Source: Parastagonospora avenae f. sp. tritici 18332-5 (taxonomy: Eukaryota > Ascomycota > Dothideomycetes > Pleosporales > Phaeosphaeriaceae). From it: a stretch of 64,000 nt of DNA. The translations under genes were made by a program, and so were the position numbers. The notes under the pieces are model-generated. The model did no database searches. It had not been told where the DNA came from and saw only the letters and a list, made by a program, of their open reading frames with translations. The stretch lies in contig JAFJTR010000113.1 in the NCBI GenBank assembly GCA_022559985.1, positions 19,592-83,591 on the forward strand, read 5' to 3'. Shown one piece after another: positions 45,608 to 56,707 of the stretch; the first letter of the stretch is position 1; every line of letters begins with the position of its first letter.

Positions 45608-47585
45608 TTAGAACAGCCCATCGATATTAATGAACAAATCCTGCCACCCGAGAGGCATATGCTTGAGATTCAGACCCGGAAAGTCCCATTCGAACACAAA
45701 TTCACTCGGCACATAGCCCTGGAACTCGTCCTCGGCAGCTCGTGCTGCTTCCAGTGATGCGGTCTCCGGACCGGACGATTGCTGTGCGACGTACTCGCCC
45801 AAAGCAGCTTCGCACTTTTCGATGCTAGCCTGCAAGATTTGGAAGTATGCAATGTGTCCGACAGTGACCCTCTTCAGTTCTTCCAGTAAGCGATGCGCGT
45901 CTCGTAGAAGCGACATGATGGCTGGCACGGGGTCGCGCAAGAGGATAGCAAGTTTGAGAACCAGCAGCACCGAGAATGCGCATTTCGCCCAAACGTAGTC
46001 CAGCGTCCACTTGAAGCTACTGAGATAGGGCGAGGTTTGGGCCGGATCTTGTTTACCAATTGATGGCGCCTGGAGAATGCACTCGAGATGCGATGCCGCT
46101 GCTTCCTTTGCTTTGCGCACAGAAACTTGCTGCGAATCGGTCATGAGCTCAATGTTCTCAATGCCCGAGGACGCGATTGCCTTAAGATGAAGCGTCATCA
46201 GGGCCCACTGGCGCTGAATGTGGAGGTTTTGGAGGGCGATTGCTCGCTCGCGAACTGAGGGCTCACTGGAGACGATGCCAGTCCATTCATCGAGCCAGAG
46301 TGACAATTCTACGCTGGTGTCATCAAGGACTGTTTGCAGTCTTCTCTCCTCCTGGACCGATATAGGATCACGGTCGGTAAGCTTTGTGTAAGCTTCAGCG
46401 CGGATGATGTTAAGCTCAATCTGTGAGAGCAGTCGTACATCAACTGCTGTTCGCTCGGGATGATTGATAAGAGTTCTGATTTTTCGTGGAGAAAGGTACC
46501 TAGTATGGTTGCAAGGTCAGCCAGAGTCTAGTCGGCACTGTCGACACAAGTCATCCAAAAGTTACACATAAGTTTCTGGTAGTGCAAGACGAGCTATGTG
46601 GACTGAATCACTAAGGAAGTGTTGGAATGCAGGCGGATAGGCGTGATGAGCTTACCGAGTCATACCAGGCAGCTTACCACCGTCAAGAGAGAAGAAGAGC
46701 TCAAGATTACAGACGCCATGCCACAAACGTGACATGCGATACCATTCTTGCTCTTCGAGACTTATCGTTCTTGATCGATTCATGCATGCGGTGATGAGCT
46801 GATCAACGGCGTTTGGGATACCCAATTGTACTGCAAACCGCAAAGCGAGGGCAATAAGCACGAACCCATTCTCTGAGTAGGCAGCCATCAGTGTTATTGC
46901 CTGGATATCTTCAAAGGTTGGGGAGCTCGCGCTAATGAGCATGTTTGTGAGGTGATCGCGAAGCCGAGACTGGAGCTGCCGATATATAGCAGAATTAAAG
47001 CCTTCCTCAGCTCGACAGCCGACACTAACGATAGCATCAAAGAGGAACGGGCTTCGAGAGGACACTATGGCTATTGTGTCATGCTTCTCACAGAAAATTG
47101 GCACAAGATATTGCTGCAAGGTCGCTTAGCATCGTTTCTACCCATGTGTAAGAAGTAATGCATACGCTGCCGGAAAAGAAACTACCAGAGGATCAGTCTT
47201 GTCGTCGGATATACGGAAATTGTATGCGCTACCTGTGATACCATGATGTCGCCTGTTCCCAGGAAACCAGGCCAGCATTAATTGCATCGGAGGATGTGTG
47301 ACGCTCAGCATGATATCTAGGAGCAACAGGAGCTGGAACAAGACTCTGCTGATTACTGAAATTGTTCATCTCATGCCGCAGAGAAGCGACTTCTGCTTCA
47401 AGCCTCTCTATGCGCAGTACTTTCTCGTCCTGCACGACCTCATAATACTGACAATCTGTATCGTTCCGATGGCACCTCTGACAAGGCCGATTTCCATCGC
47501 ATCGGACTTTGGAAGCTCGGCAATTGACACAGGCATTGATAGCGCGTCGCTTGCGAGGCCGTTGAATTGAAGTCGAGTCATCCAT
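45608..47585 (-). CDS. Zn2Cys6 transcription factor with fungal-specific regulatory domain
   Basis: Four exons, 572 aa: 47585-47233, 47181-47166 (16-nt microexon), 47113-46656 and 46499-45608. Introns are 51, 52 and 156 nt. The binuclear zinc cluster has cysteines 19, 22, 29, 35, 38 and 45 with a basic N-terminal flank. A short leucine-rich coiled coil (VLRIERLEAEVASLRHEMNN) for dimerisation follows. The microexon restores WYHSFFSGSQYLVPIF, the conserved start of the middle homology region. Zn2Cys6 dimers usually bind CGG repeats. Downstream lie an MFS transporter on the same strand and a divergent GH31 gene whose promoter has CGG repeats, so it may be their regulator (inference). Confidence 0.88.
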
Positions 47586-48015
47586 TCTATTCGGGAATTT
47601 CGGACGAGGGTGCGTGATAATGTGCAGGCTCCATGGTGACCCGCAAATTCGCGGGGAAAACCAAGTTTTTTGGACTGCAGAGAAACGGCCGAGAGGAGTG
47701 TGGGGAAGGATCCGGGCGTGGACTCGTAACGAGGATGCGGCAAATGAGAATCTTGGCGCCGGGCTTAGCACGGATTCGTCGCCCTTTCAAGATACACATA
47801 ACTGTCTTCGAGGTCCAACACATATGGAAGCGAGTCATTCGCGATCATGAGAGCTTGTGCAGGGTATTCCATCAATACGACGAATAGCCGATGTCAAGAC
47901 TTGTCGGTGCTTGAATGAAAGGCGGGACTGATGCGCGTGGTGAATGTTGCAGTGTACTCTTTGCGTTACTTAAATTAGATCGTACATATCGTTCAGAGCA
48001 CGAGATGAGAACGTT
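47586..48015. promoter_or_regulatory. Promoter of the Zn2Cys6 regulator and 3' flank of the MFS gene
   Basis: The MFS gene, on the same strand, ends here and the regulator starts. No copy of the CGG repeat array found near 49.86 kb was recognised here. Confidence 0.4.
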
Positions 48016-49692
48016 CTAATAAACGTAGATGAAATCCTCGTTCTTGATGTCAGTCACATCATCGAACGCCTTGTCTCCTACGCCACTCGCCCCCACATTC
48101 TCAGCTTCTTCAGCATCTACCTGTCGGCTGTTCTCCATACTCAAGTCAACAATATTAGCAGCTTTACCAAGACTCTCGCGAGTAGCAGCATGCTTGCGGT
48201 TGAGGAGCTTAATCCAAGCCATTGCCGCTACGACTAGCACAATGATCAAGACGAAAAGCGCAAGATTGATTTGTAGGCCGCGCCTATAGTACGGCTTCTC
48301 CGAGGGCTTGAACAGGTGTGGTCCGACGATGTTACCGGCACTGGCACCTACGAACAGTAGACTGGTAGTCACCTTCCTCTTCGTATCGCCTCCGGTGTTT
48401 TGGCCTGACCAGGAGTAGATGAGAGGCGAAATTCCTGGATAGAAAGAGGTCATATAGTAACCGAAGAGCAATACTCCTCGGTCAGAAGGTTTCCGTCCAA
48501 CTACCATCAAAATGATGATGCCAATAATGGGTGGAATACAAAGACCGATCAGGATGACTGACTTCATCTTGTAACGTGTTGCTAACCAAGCACCTCCACA
48601 CGTTGCGAAGATCTGTACCGCGCCAAATGGCATGTTGAAAAGTATTGTCTCAAATTTGCCGAAACCGAAGCCCTGGATGATGAGCGGTCCGAAGGTCGTG
48701 ATACCGCCACTAGGAATCGAGACAGCTGTAAGCATGAAGAACCAGAGCCATGTCTTGACGTCCAGGAATGCTTCGAACACATGATCCCATTTCCACACAC
48801 GCGAAGCGACACCCATCTGATTCATTCTGAGGCGCTCGACAGCGACGAGCTTATCTTGATCGTTGAGGAACTTCGCTTCCATCGGGGAGTCTGGCATGTA
48901 CATGTAGACAAAAACGGAGGTAACGACCGTGAGCAGACCACAGAAGAGGAAGATGATCTGGTACGAGTACAGGATGTTCGACTTGATGTGGCCAAGGCCA
49001 AAACACAGCAAGCTGCCGATGATGTTCACTATGCCCAACATAGCATACCATGCTGCGTTACGGTTTGTTTGTTCGGAGCGCTTGTACCACATTTGCACGA
49101 CAGCGATGAAGGCGGGTGCTTTGAAATGTTAGAATGATCGTCGAAATGCTTCTACAATATTGAATTACTTACCGACAGCCGACTCGAAAGCACCCAGCAG
49201 GAAGCGCGTAGCCATCAGACCCCCGAAGTTGTGCGCACCAGCCATGCCGCACAGAATGACACCCCAGGTGAAAACCATTATGCCAGTGAATTTGCCTGTG
49301 GGAAACTTGACTAGGAAGAATGCGACCAGCGGCTGCATCACCAGCTGCGCAATGTATACAATACTTCCTAGCCATGAGTACTGCTGGGAGTTGGGATCAA
49401 GTTTCGCATCGGTGATAAGGCCGAACACAGAAGCGTATGAGAGGGTGGTCTTGTCCAAACTTTGAAGGAAGTAAACAGACAACAGGATCGGAAGGATGAC
49501 AAGGTCGATTTTTCGAAGGATTCTCTTGTTGTCCTCTGAGGTGACAACGATGCGATCGTTGGCCGCAAGAAGCTCTGCAGCTTTGTCTCTACCGCGGGCG
49601 TTCTGCGTGGGTTTGTGGATCGATTCGCTCGTTTCGATTTCAGCCTTGTTGATCTCCTGCTGAGCAGACGTATTTGCGTCTGGCTTCGACAT
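48016..49692 (-). CDS. MFS transporter, anion:cation symporter (Dal5/allantoate permease) family
   Basis: Two exons, 540 aa: 49692-49173 and 49118-48016; 54-nt intron. About twelve membrane helices are flanked by hydrophilic ends. The opening block RKIDLVILPILLSVYFLQSLDKTTLSYA and the segment ATRFLLGAFESAVAPAFIAVVQMWY are typical of the Dal5/Tna1/Thi73 branch. This branch mainly carries organic anions, vitamins and nitrogen compounds rather than sugars. It is divergent from the GH31 gene (307 bp apart) and next to a Zn2Cys6 regulator. The exact substrate cannot be read. Confidence 0.92.
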
Positions 49693-49999
49693 ACTGAAAT
49701 AATGGGAAGAGAAGTCCCGAAGAATTTGTGCGCTGCATGATGGTGGAGTAGACCTGGAGACTTATATCCACACCCCATGGGGACCCCAGGCGTTGCTCTT
49801 TTCCCGTCACAGTCTAGTTTTCACGACTCAGTCCTCGGGACACACTAGTGTCGGCCGAAACGGCCGAAGCGGGCGAACACGAGATCGTCGGCCTCGTATC
49901 ATAGACAGCTGACCATGGTCAACGTCCGGCATTTAAGAGTCAAGGTTTTCTTGACTGCTCGGCAAGAGAGGAATAATACGCTCATCACATACTTGCATC
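49693..49999. promoter_or_regulatory. Divergent promoter MFS / GH31
   Basis: A compact 307-bp bidirectional promoter. It contains the 27-bp threefold repeat at 49852-49878 and one further CGG-containing patch near 49888. Confidence 0.6.
49852..49878 (+). promoter_or_regulatory. Three tandem 9-bp CGG units, candidate Zn2Cys6 operator
   Basis: The units read CGGCCGAAA, CGGCCGAAG and CGGGCGAAC without spacer. CGG triplets are therefore repeated at 9-bp steps, and the first two units also hold CCG on the other strand. Zn2Cys6 factors bind paired CGG triplets. The array lies 160 bp from the MFS start and 121 bp from the GH31 start, so it could serve both genes. Confidence 0.6.
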
Positions 50000-52549
50000 A
50001 TGCCTCAGCTCGAGCACATCCCCCAAGGCTACGATGTCTCGACTTCTGCCAATGGCCTCGATACGAGGCTCCAGTTGCAATCCAAATCCGGAGATTTCCA
50101 GTTTACCTTCGAAGCTCTGCGAGCAGGGCTCTTCAGAACGACATTCACTTCTCCGAAGCATCTGCTGCCACCTCATCGAGCAGCACCAGTCCCGAAATGC
50201 GATTTGAGTGGAGTGAGCAGTGACACCAGCTCAAGTGCTTCGTCGAAGTCGATTAATGTTGATGGCGTCAATGCGAGTGTAGACTGGACAAGTGGCCTGC
50301 CCTTGGTATCTCTGACACTCTCTGATCAAAAAGCGCCCATCCACAGCGATTTGCCACATCGGTCTTACGGGGCAGATGGTACCGGCGTAGTACACTACAC
50401 TCGCTACAATCATGGCACACTCCATCTTGGTCTCGGCGAAAAGCCAGCGCCCATGGATCTATCCAACCGTCACTTTGTCCTTTCGGCAACGGACTGTTTT
50501 GGCTACGATGTTCACCGGACGGACCCAATGTATAAGCATATACCTCTTCTCATCAACGCCACGCCAGAAGGTTGTGTCGCTGTGTTTTCGACGTCACATG
50601 CACGCGGCTTCTACTCTATAGGGTCTGAAATGGACGGCATGTGGGGTCGCTTCAAAGTTTACCGCCAGGAGTACGGTGGTCTAGAAGAGTACCTTCTCGT
50701 CGGAAAGACGCTGAGCGATATCGTTACAATCTATGCCGATCTTGTCGGATACCCATTGCTAGTTCCAAGATGGGCTTTTGGTTACCTCGCAGGCGGTATG
50801 AAGTATTCCATGCTTGACGAACCACGTGCAGCCGACGCCTTGATGGAGTTCGCGGGCAAGCTCAAGAAGCACGACATTCCCTGCTCAGGCTTCCAGATGT
50901 CATCTGGTTATACGGTGGCTGAGACGGAGCCCAAAACCCGCAATGTGTTCACTTGGAATCGCCATCGCTTCCCAGACCCTGAGGAATTTTTGACTGAGTT
51001 TCACAAAGCAGGCATAAGGCTGATAGCGAATGTCAAGCCCTATATCTTGGCTAGCCACCCAGAGTACGAGAAACTTAAAGCGGCGGGTGCTTTCTTCACA
51101 GACTCCCTAACCTTGGCGTCCGCGGAAGCACGGTTATGGAGTGCTGGAGGTGGCGAAAGTGGTGTCGGTGGACACATCGACTTTACATCAAAAGCTGGCT
51201 ACCAATGGTGGTACAATGGCGTAAAAGAGCTGAAGCGCGTGGGTATTGATTGTATCTGGAACGACAACAATGAGTACACGGTTCCCCACGACGGTTGGCA
51301 ATGCGAATTGACAGAGCCAAACGTGATCCAAGATGGTGCCGCTGAGTACGGCAAGGACATTGGGTTTTGGGGTCGCTACCTAAACACAGAGCTCATGGGC
51401 AAAAGCTCGCATGACGCAACAATTGAAGCTGAGCCGGACCAACGACCGTTCATTCTCACCCGCAGTGCAACAGCAGGCACATTGAGATACTGCGCAAGCT
51501 CATGGAGTGGTGATAACGTCACAAGCTGGGACGGCATGAAGGGCGCCAACGCACTTTCTCTGACCGCCGGTATTTGTCTTATGCAGTGCTATGGTCACGA
51601 TATCGGCGGCTTCGAGGGACCGCAGCCCTCGCCGGAGCTTCTGGTTCGATGGGTCCAACAAGGCATCTACTCGCCTCGATTCGCGATCAACTGCTACAAG
51701 ACGTCGCCGGACAACAACACAGTCGGTGATGTGATCGAACCCTGGATGTACGAAGAGACGACAGCGCTTGTTCGAGACATTATCAAGCGTCGCTATGAGA
51801 TGATACCCTTCCTGTACTCCCTCTCTCTCGAGTCACATACGCGTGCAACGCCGCCTCAGAGATGGACAGGTTGGGGCTACGAGTCTGATCCCGAAGTATG
51901 GAGCAACAAAACTCTCACGGACGGCGAGACACAGTATTGGCTCGGTGACGCGTTACTTGTGGGTGGTGTCTTCCAACCTGGTGAACAAACGTCGAAGGTG
52001 TACCTGCCCAAGGACGCGTCTCAACCAGATCTGCAATTCTTGGACCTGAACAATACACCGCAAACATACTATAACGCTGGCCAGTGGGTAGATGTCCCTG
52101 CAAAATGGACCGAGAGCATTCCCGTCCTCGCAAAGGTTGGAAGCGCAATACCTGTTGGTCGCAGCGAACAGGTCCTCGCCATGGGCGATGCGTCCAACCC
52201 GGCCAGCCTCCCGCTTGATGACTACCGAGCCGTCGAGCTCTTCCCACCAAAGGGCTCATCAAACGGCACAGTTTTCACGAATGTGTGGTTTGAGGACGAT
52301 GGCGTTAGCCCACCGCCAGCCAAGATCTCAGTGTTTGAGGTCAAGTACCAAACAACGGATAGTGAGGTGCAAGTTGAGTATAGCGAAAAGCTACAGCCTG
52401 GATTCGTGCCACATTGGAAGGAACTTGGCGTCATATTACCAATCGGTGATGGAAGGACAGTGAAAGTAAATGGAGAGGTTGCTAAGAAAGCGCAGGTAAA
52501 CGGAAAAGGTAGAGCGCACTTTGTGAGCTCGATCGGTCGAGCAGTCTAG
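50000..52549 (+). CDS. GH31 glycoside hydrolase, alpha-xylosidase/alpha-glucosidase type
   Basis: Single exon, 849 aa, no signal peptide, so probably cytosolic. The GH31 barrel is evident: PRWAFGYLAGGMKYS, then the nucleophile block CIWNDNNEY (Asp near residue 421), the acid-base block SSWSGDNVTSWDGMKG (Asp near 505), and HDIGGFEGPQPSPELLVRWVQ. N-terminal and C-terminal beta domains flank it. GH31 enzymes cleave alpha-linked xylose or glucose with retention. An intracellular enzyme next to a transporter and a regulator suggests breakdown of an imported glycoside. Substrate specificity between xylose and glucose is not settled by these motifs. Confidence 0.93.
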   Translation: MPQLEHIPQGYDVSTSANGLDTRLQLQSKSGDFQFTFEALRAGLFRTTFTSPKHLLPPHRAAPVPKCDLSGVSSDTSSSASSKSINVDGVNASVDWTSGLPLVSLTLSDQKAPIHSDLPHRSYGADGTGVVHYTRYNHGTLHLGLGEKPAPMDLSNRHFVLSATDCFGYDVHRTDPMYKHIPLLINATPEGCVAVFSTSHARGFYSIGSEMDGMWGRFKVYRQEYGGLEEYLLVGKTLSDIVTIYADLVGYPLLVPRWAFGYLAGGMKYSMLDEPRAADALMEFAGKLKKHDIPCSGFQMSSGYTVAETEPKTRNVFTWNRHRFPDPEEFLTEFHKAGIRLIANVKPYILASHPEYEKLKAAGAFFTDSLTLASAEARLWSAGGGESGVGGHIDFTSKAGYQWWYNGVKELKRVGIDCIWNDNNEYTVPHDGWQCELTEPNVIQDGAAEYGKDIGFWGRYLNTELMGKSSHDATIEAEPDQRPFILTRSATAGTLRYCASSWSGDNVTSWDGMKGANALSLTAGICLMQCYGHDIGGFEGPQPSPELLVRWVQQGIYSPRFAINCYKTSPDNNTVGDVIEPWMYEETTALVRDIIKRRYEMIPFLYSLSLESHTRATPPQRWTGWGYESDPEVWSNKTLTDGETQYWLGDALLVGGVFQPGEQTSKVYLPKDASQPDLQFLDLNNTPQTYYNAGQWVDVPAKWTESIPVLAKVGSAIPVGRSEQVLAMGDASNPASLPLDDYRAVELFPPKGSSNGTVFTNVWFEDDGVSPPPAKISVFEVKYQTTDSEVQVEYSEKLQPGFVPHWKELGVILPIGDGRTVKVNGEVAKKAQVNGKGRAHFVSSIGRAV

Positions 52550-52788
52550 ATATACCTAGATAGCAGAGAGAAATAGTGAAAGGCATGATCATTGCAAACA
52601 GGCTTTATCTCACCAGTACGCTATCTTTCTTGTTGCGCCACGGGGCTCTGCGTCTACTACGTCATGTACCGTGAGTTCTCCGATCCCTATAAGGGTTCTT
52701 TTGGAACCTTCATACGCATTCTCTCGCCGCGAGAACCTCAACACGTCGATTGAACGCACCCAAGACTGTACTCAACAATTGATCAAGC
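52550..52788. other. Short spacer after GH31
   Basis: 3' flank of GH31 and the leader of the following fragment; nothing else seen. Confidence 0.4.
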
Positions 52789-54194
52789 ATGAAGCTCGTC
52801 CGTTTCCTACTCACCGCTGGGCTTACGGCGATGGTCCCTGCACTGGTACTGTCAAGCGTCAAGGTTGGGGAGAATCAGGTAGTATTAGGTTATAGGATAG
52901 AGAGGCCTATGTACTGAATGGAGCACGCACTAGTCCCAATGGGGAAGTGCGTGAGAGCAAATATGCGGTGGAATCTGGGGCAAACAGTACCGGCCCGTGC
53001 GGGAGACCCCACGGCCGACAAGTACCGTAGTATAGGCGGAGCGAGGCAGGTTGGTCGCGCTCGATACCTCTGTGCTTAGACTGAAATCACGTCGTGTAGG
53101 TACACCGTCAGTCGGGGGAGATCACAAGGGTCACATCGATCTCGACCCTATTCTTGATGTTCTTGAGCTGCGCGATGAGCTTGCTGAGCAGCCTTACTTC
53201 GAAGACCCATATGTGATTCCAGGTCCCGACAGTACAATCAAGTCTGCGCCAGCGTATTATGCGGCAGTACTGCCTCCCGACGTCACAGGCTGGAACACCA
53301 CCACCTCCGTTGAGTCGAAGACTGGGATTAGCGTTGCCTCAGACTTCTCATTCGGCTCGGACCCACCTGCCTTTCCCTCGGAGCCCAAGACGCTCTACGC
53401 AGAAACACGCGTTGGATTCGAGAAACAATACATTGGCACATTGCGGAAGGGTCGCCTCGAAAACGCAGTATATCAATGCCTGAAGACCAGCTGTCCCTTG
53501 GACGACGAAAAGCGAGTCCTGCAGCCTTGTACCCCCTTATAACACGCATAATTGCCGCGTGTCAAATATTGTGTACAATACTGAGCCACACGATAAATAT
53601 GCCACCAACTCATTCCTCACTATCCAAGTTAAGTACGCCTTCTACAATACAGTGCGGCCAGGTTTGGGTGATGCCGTCGTGATTATTACCTTCTTATTCT
53701 TTCAAATAAGGAATTTTGCTGATTGAGTGAAGTACCGAGCAGCGGCATGCTTGTATCGTATCATGTCTGATGTCGAGGACGGACCAGGAGACGACGGAAC
53801 TATCAAGATAGGCGCCTGGCAACCCGTCGACTTTCCCTGCTCTCGCAGAAACTTGTTGTGTAATGTCCCTCGAAGCGTGTCCGTTGGGTTTCCTGTTAAT
53901 AAGGATCACCCCAAAGGAGATACAGGCGAGGTTCAAGCTATGGCTGCTGTTAGCATCTTCTTCAACGGCGAGACCAAGGATGGTGATTACAATATTATTT
54001 CTCCTAATCAGCGGTCTCACGACGCTATCATAGACAGGTTTAAGTGGGACTGGTTGCCGCACTTTGCCAAGTCCATCGGTCGCCCTGAACAAGATCTCGA
54101 TACGAGGATGAACTACCTTAGGGAACAGAAGACATGCCAAGCCTGGTTCTGGTACAAGGACCCAAAATGTGAAGTGACAGTGATCCCTTCCTAG
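52789..54194 (+). pseudogene. Gene fragments: signal-peptide exon and two orphan coding segments
   Basis: ATG 52789 opens a clean signal peptide (MKLVRFLLTAGLTAMVPALV) that continues to VVLGYR, then meets a stop at 52915-52917. A second coding-like track without ATG runs about 53051-53542 (GFEKQYIGTLRKGRLENAVYQC). A third starts with ATG 53763 and ends at 54194 (143 aa; FKWDWLPHFAKSIGRPEQDL, CQAWFWYKDPKCEV). I could not join them with sensible introns. They may be one or two decayed secreted-protein genes, or a small real gene (the third segment) beside remnants. The family is not recognised. Confidence 0.35.
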
Positions 54195-54779
54195 GGTCAA
54201 AGCCGCAGCCCGTTGCAGACGGCAAGCCTGTCCCAAGCCCAAGCGGGCAGCTAGGGTTTTGATAGTATGATACCTTCGTGACATAGTACCATAGAAAGAA
54301 GCTCAATTTCTATCGGAGTGAAGCCTTCACTTCCAATCCATGTACACTCATAGCCAAGCTCTTATATCTCTCATTCCGCATCCTAGGCCAAAGACATCCT
54401 CCCCCTCGTACGCTTTTGACACAAACAGGCCCCTTCTTAGTAGCACTTCGTCTGCAGCGCGATAGTTGCAGTAAGTGGGTGTACAATGTTGTACGATGGG
54501 GTTGATCAAGTTACGAGTGTATATTGTTGCAGGTTGATGATGTTCTATCTATCGTACGAACGCGTTCATATACAATTCTGCTGCGCACAGGCCTGCACGC
54601 CTGTGCATCAGCAGCTCACGTGATAATGAGGATTGCTATGTACTGACACCCCTTCAAATAATGCCCACAGTTAGTCCATTCCATGTTCCCCATCTACGCC
54701 CGTGGCATTTACATAACTACTAAAAAGCTCCTCACCACTCCTGACATCCCTCTTCGCTAGACCTCAATTGTGATCCGCC
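54195..54779. other. Intergenic region
   Basis: No gene supported. The right end may still contain eroded coding sequence of the SET gene, which stops prematurely at 54780. Confidence 0.4.
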
Positions 54780-56111
54780 TTAATGTCTTCTCCACTCTAC
54801 ATTAGCATCGCAAGAGTGATTGAATAGTGGCAACTGCGGCACAACCTTATCTATAAAGCCTAAACTCGCATCCAGTGATCCGAATTCGTTGTTCTCCAAC
54901 CTAGTCCAAACGGTGTGAAGCACCACTTTGTCAAATTGGGCGTTCATGAAAATCTTGATGTTGGGTTGTTGTAGGATCTTAACCGACATGAGAATAATCT
55001 CGTTGAGCGTGAGAACGTCGATGTGGTCGCGGTTCGAAAGAGGTTGGAGGCGCGCGATCAGCCGGTAAGACATCGAATTGGTGCATGATTGCATGGATGC
55101 CGCAATGAAGCAAAGCATAAGGAGAGGTCGTATTGGGGAGGCACTGTGTGTCAAATTGCGAGTAGGAGATCGCAACCAGGAGAAATCTTGTCCGCACAAG
55201 ACCTTCTGGTAGGTTTTGATTGCGAGGTCGCGACATTCAATGGAGCAGTAGAGGGTAGAGCAACACGACGCTTGGACAGGGTCGCCTGAAATCGAAGCGA
55301 GGCAGTTGGAGCAAGAGGCTGAACCCGATTTGCTACAAGCTGCGGTAGCTGTACGATCTACCAGTATGACCTCGCCGGCTTGGACGTTTCTTGCTGCGAA
55401 CATCCCAAGCATATCGCTATCTGGAGCAAGGCCGCTCCTGGCCAGATAGCATGTTCGCGACCTATCAGCGTGCAGAAGCTCATGATTGATTACTTCAATA
55501 AGCCCAGGCGATCTCACAAAGTGCTGTTTGGCATCCATGGATAGTTCACAGTGATAGTACCTCCATCTCTCAGCCTATCTCTTCGTTCTAGTCCTGTCTC
55601 GGGAGGCGCCGCCGCGGGATGCTTCCGTCTCATGACCTCCTGTCAGATATTGTCTATATCAACCTTCAAGCTACTATAGCGAGAAGGTCGGCCTTTTTGC
55701 TATTCGACACCTCCTCAATGCTCCTGAGCTCGTTCATCGTATGCTCGCTAGGATATTTTGCCGCAACATCTTGCCAAAATCCAACAACAATTTCCAATCA
55801 CAGTGACAGTCACAGAGAGCTTGAGCGAGTATCGTGTTCGCCGTCGACCTGGTTGTCTCATCGCCAGCTCTAAACTCACGGTCGACTAGGTGCAAGGTTT
55901 TGTGCGCGTCACTGGCAGCAAGTTCCGAGTAGTTGACTTTCAGGAAGCATTCAGCACGGCCCAACCAGGTATTTGGATCCTGTGGATGTTGCTCGAGGCA
56001 TTTGTTGCAGTCAAGAAAGGCTTGCATCAGGGCTGGAACTGCGCTAGCGATGGGTGGAGGTGCTTGAGCATCGTAAGTATTATGTGAAGAAGGTTTCCGC
56101 GGCCGTAACAT
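54780..56111 (-). pseudogene. Decayed TPR/MYND/SET-domain protein gene
   Basis: From ATG 56111 a TPR-like start (QDPNTWLGRAECFLKVNYSE) runs to a stop at 55734. Just before it, coding moves to another frame (MNELRSIEEVSNSKKADLL) and stops again. The block NYPWM near 55.54 kb lies in yet another frame from the following AKQHFVRSPG. The long track from 55538 holds the MYND-like zinc region (CSNCLA..CSTLYCSIECRDLAIKTYQKVLCG) and the SET motif LFNHSCDANVEW. It then ends three residues later, without the rest of the SET core. Intact relatives are putative protein lysine methyltransferases. Two frame changes and loss of the C-terminus make this one non-functional. Confidence 0.78.
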
Positions 56112-56707
56112 AGCGATGTCCCAGCATCTGCGTGATGCAAGCGATGTTGTTGGTGTTGTTGCAGATCAATCGCCTCGGCTTTCGTCTCCGCGATCTTGAT
56201 GATATATGATTCGCAATGTCTTGACGTCGCTCAGCAAGTTCGTACTACTTCGTAGTATTTCGTAGTACTTAGTAGAGTGTACAATCTCAACGATATTGAC
56301 AGCGTGAGACTCTCTGCGTGGCTGAGTCATAAGAACATTTTTGGGTGGTTTTGTCGATTCTTCATTGCAGCGGAAAGAGAGGTGCGTCACCACGTGGACG
56401 TGAAGTCACAATTTCAGCTACATGCGTCAGAATGGAGCCGTCCGATCCACCTGAACAAACAGGAGCGACTAATGGGAAAGCCGCGGTATGGTTGGAGTGG
56501 AATTACACCTCTTGTTCACGCGTTTTGCTTAACAATCAAGGCCCGAGTTCCGAAGGTGGCTTAACTTACCCCACCAACAACAATACTGACGCGATTGCGA
56601 CCGGCTCTCCAGTGTTTAACACCGTCGCGCCTGCCCACTGTAAATATGACATTGCCCACACGTCTTTCTCTCTGCAATTCTCACGTGAGCGAACATTACA
56701 GCCCGCC
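56112..56707. other. Intergenic, includes a small Thr/Ser repeat-like CGTAGTA tract
   Basis: Promoter of the FAD monooxygenase on the right. At about 56245-56275 a short tract repeats CTTCGTAGTA with small changes. The monooxygenase frame stays open upstream to 56345 but has no conserved sequence there. Confidence 0.45.
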
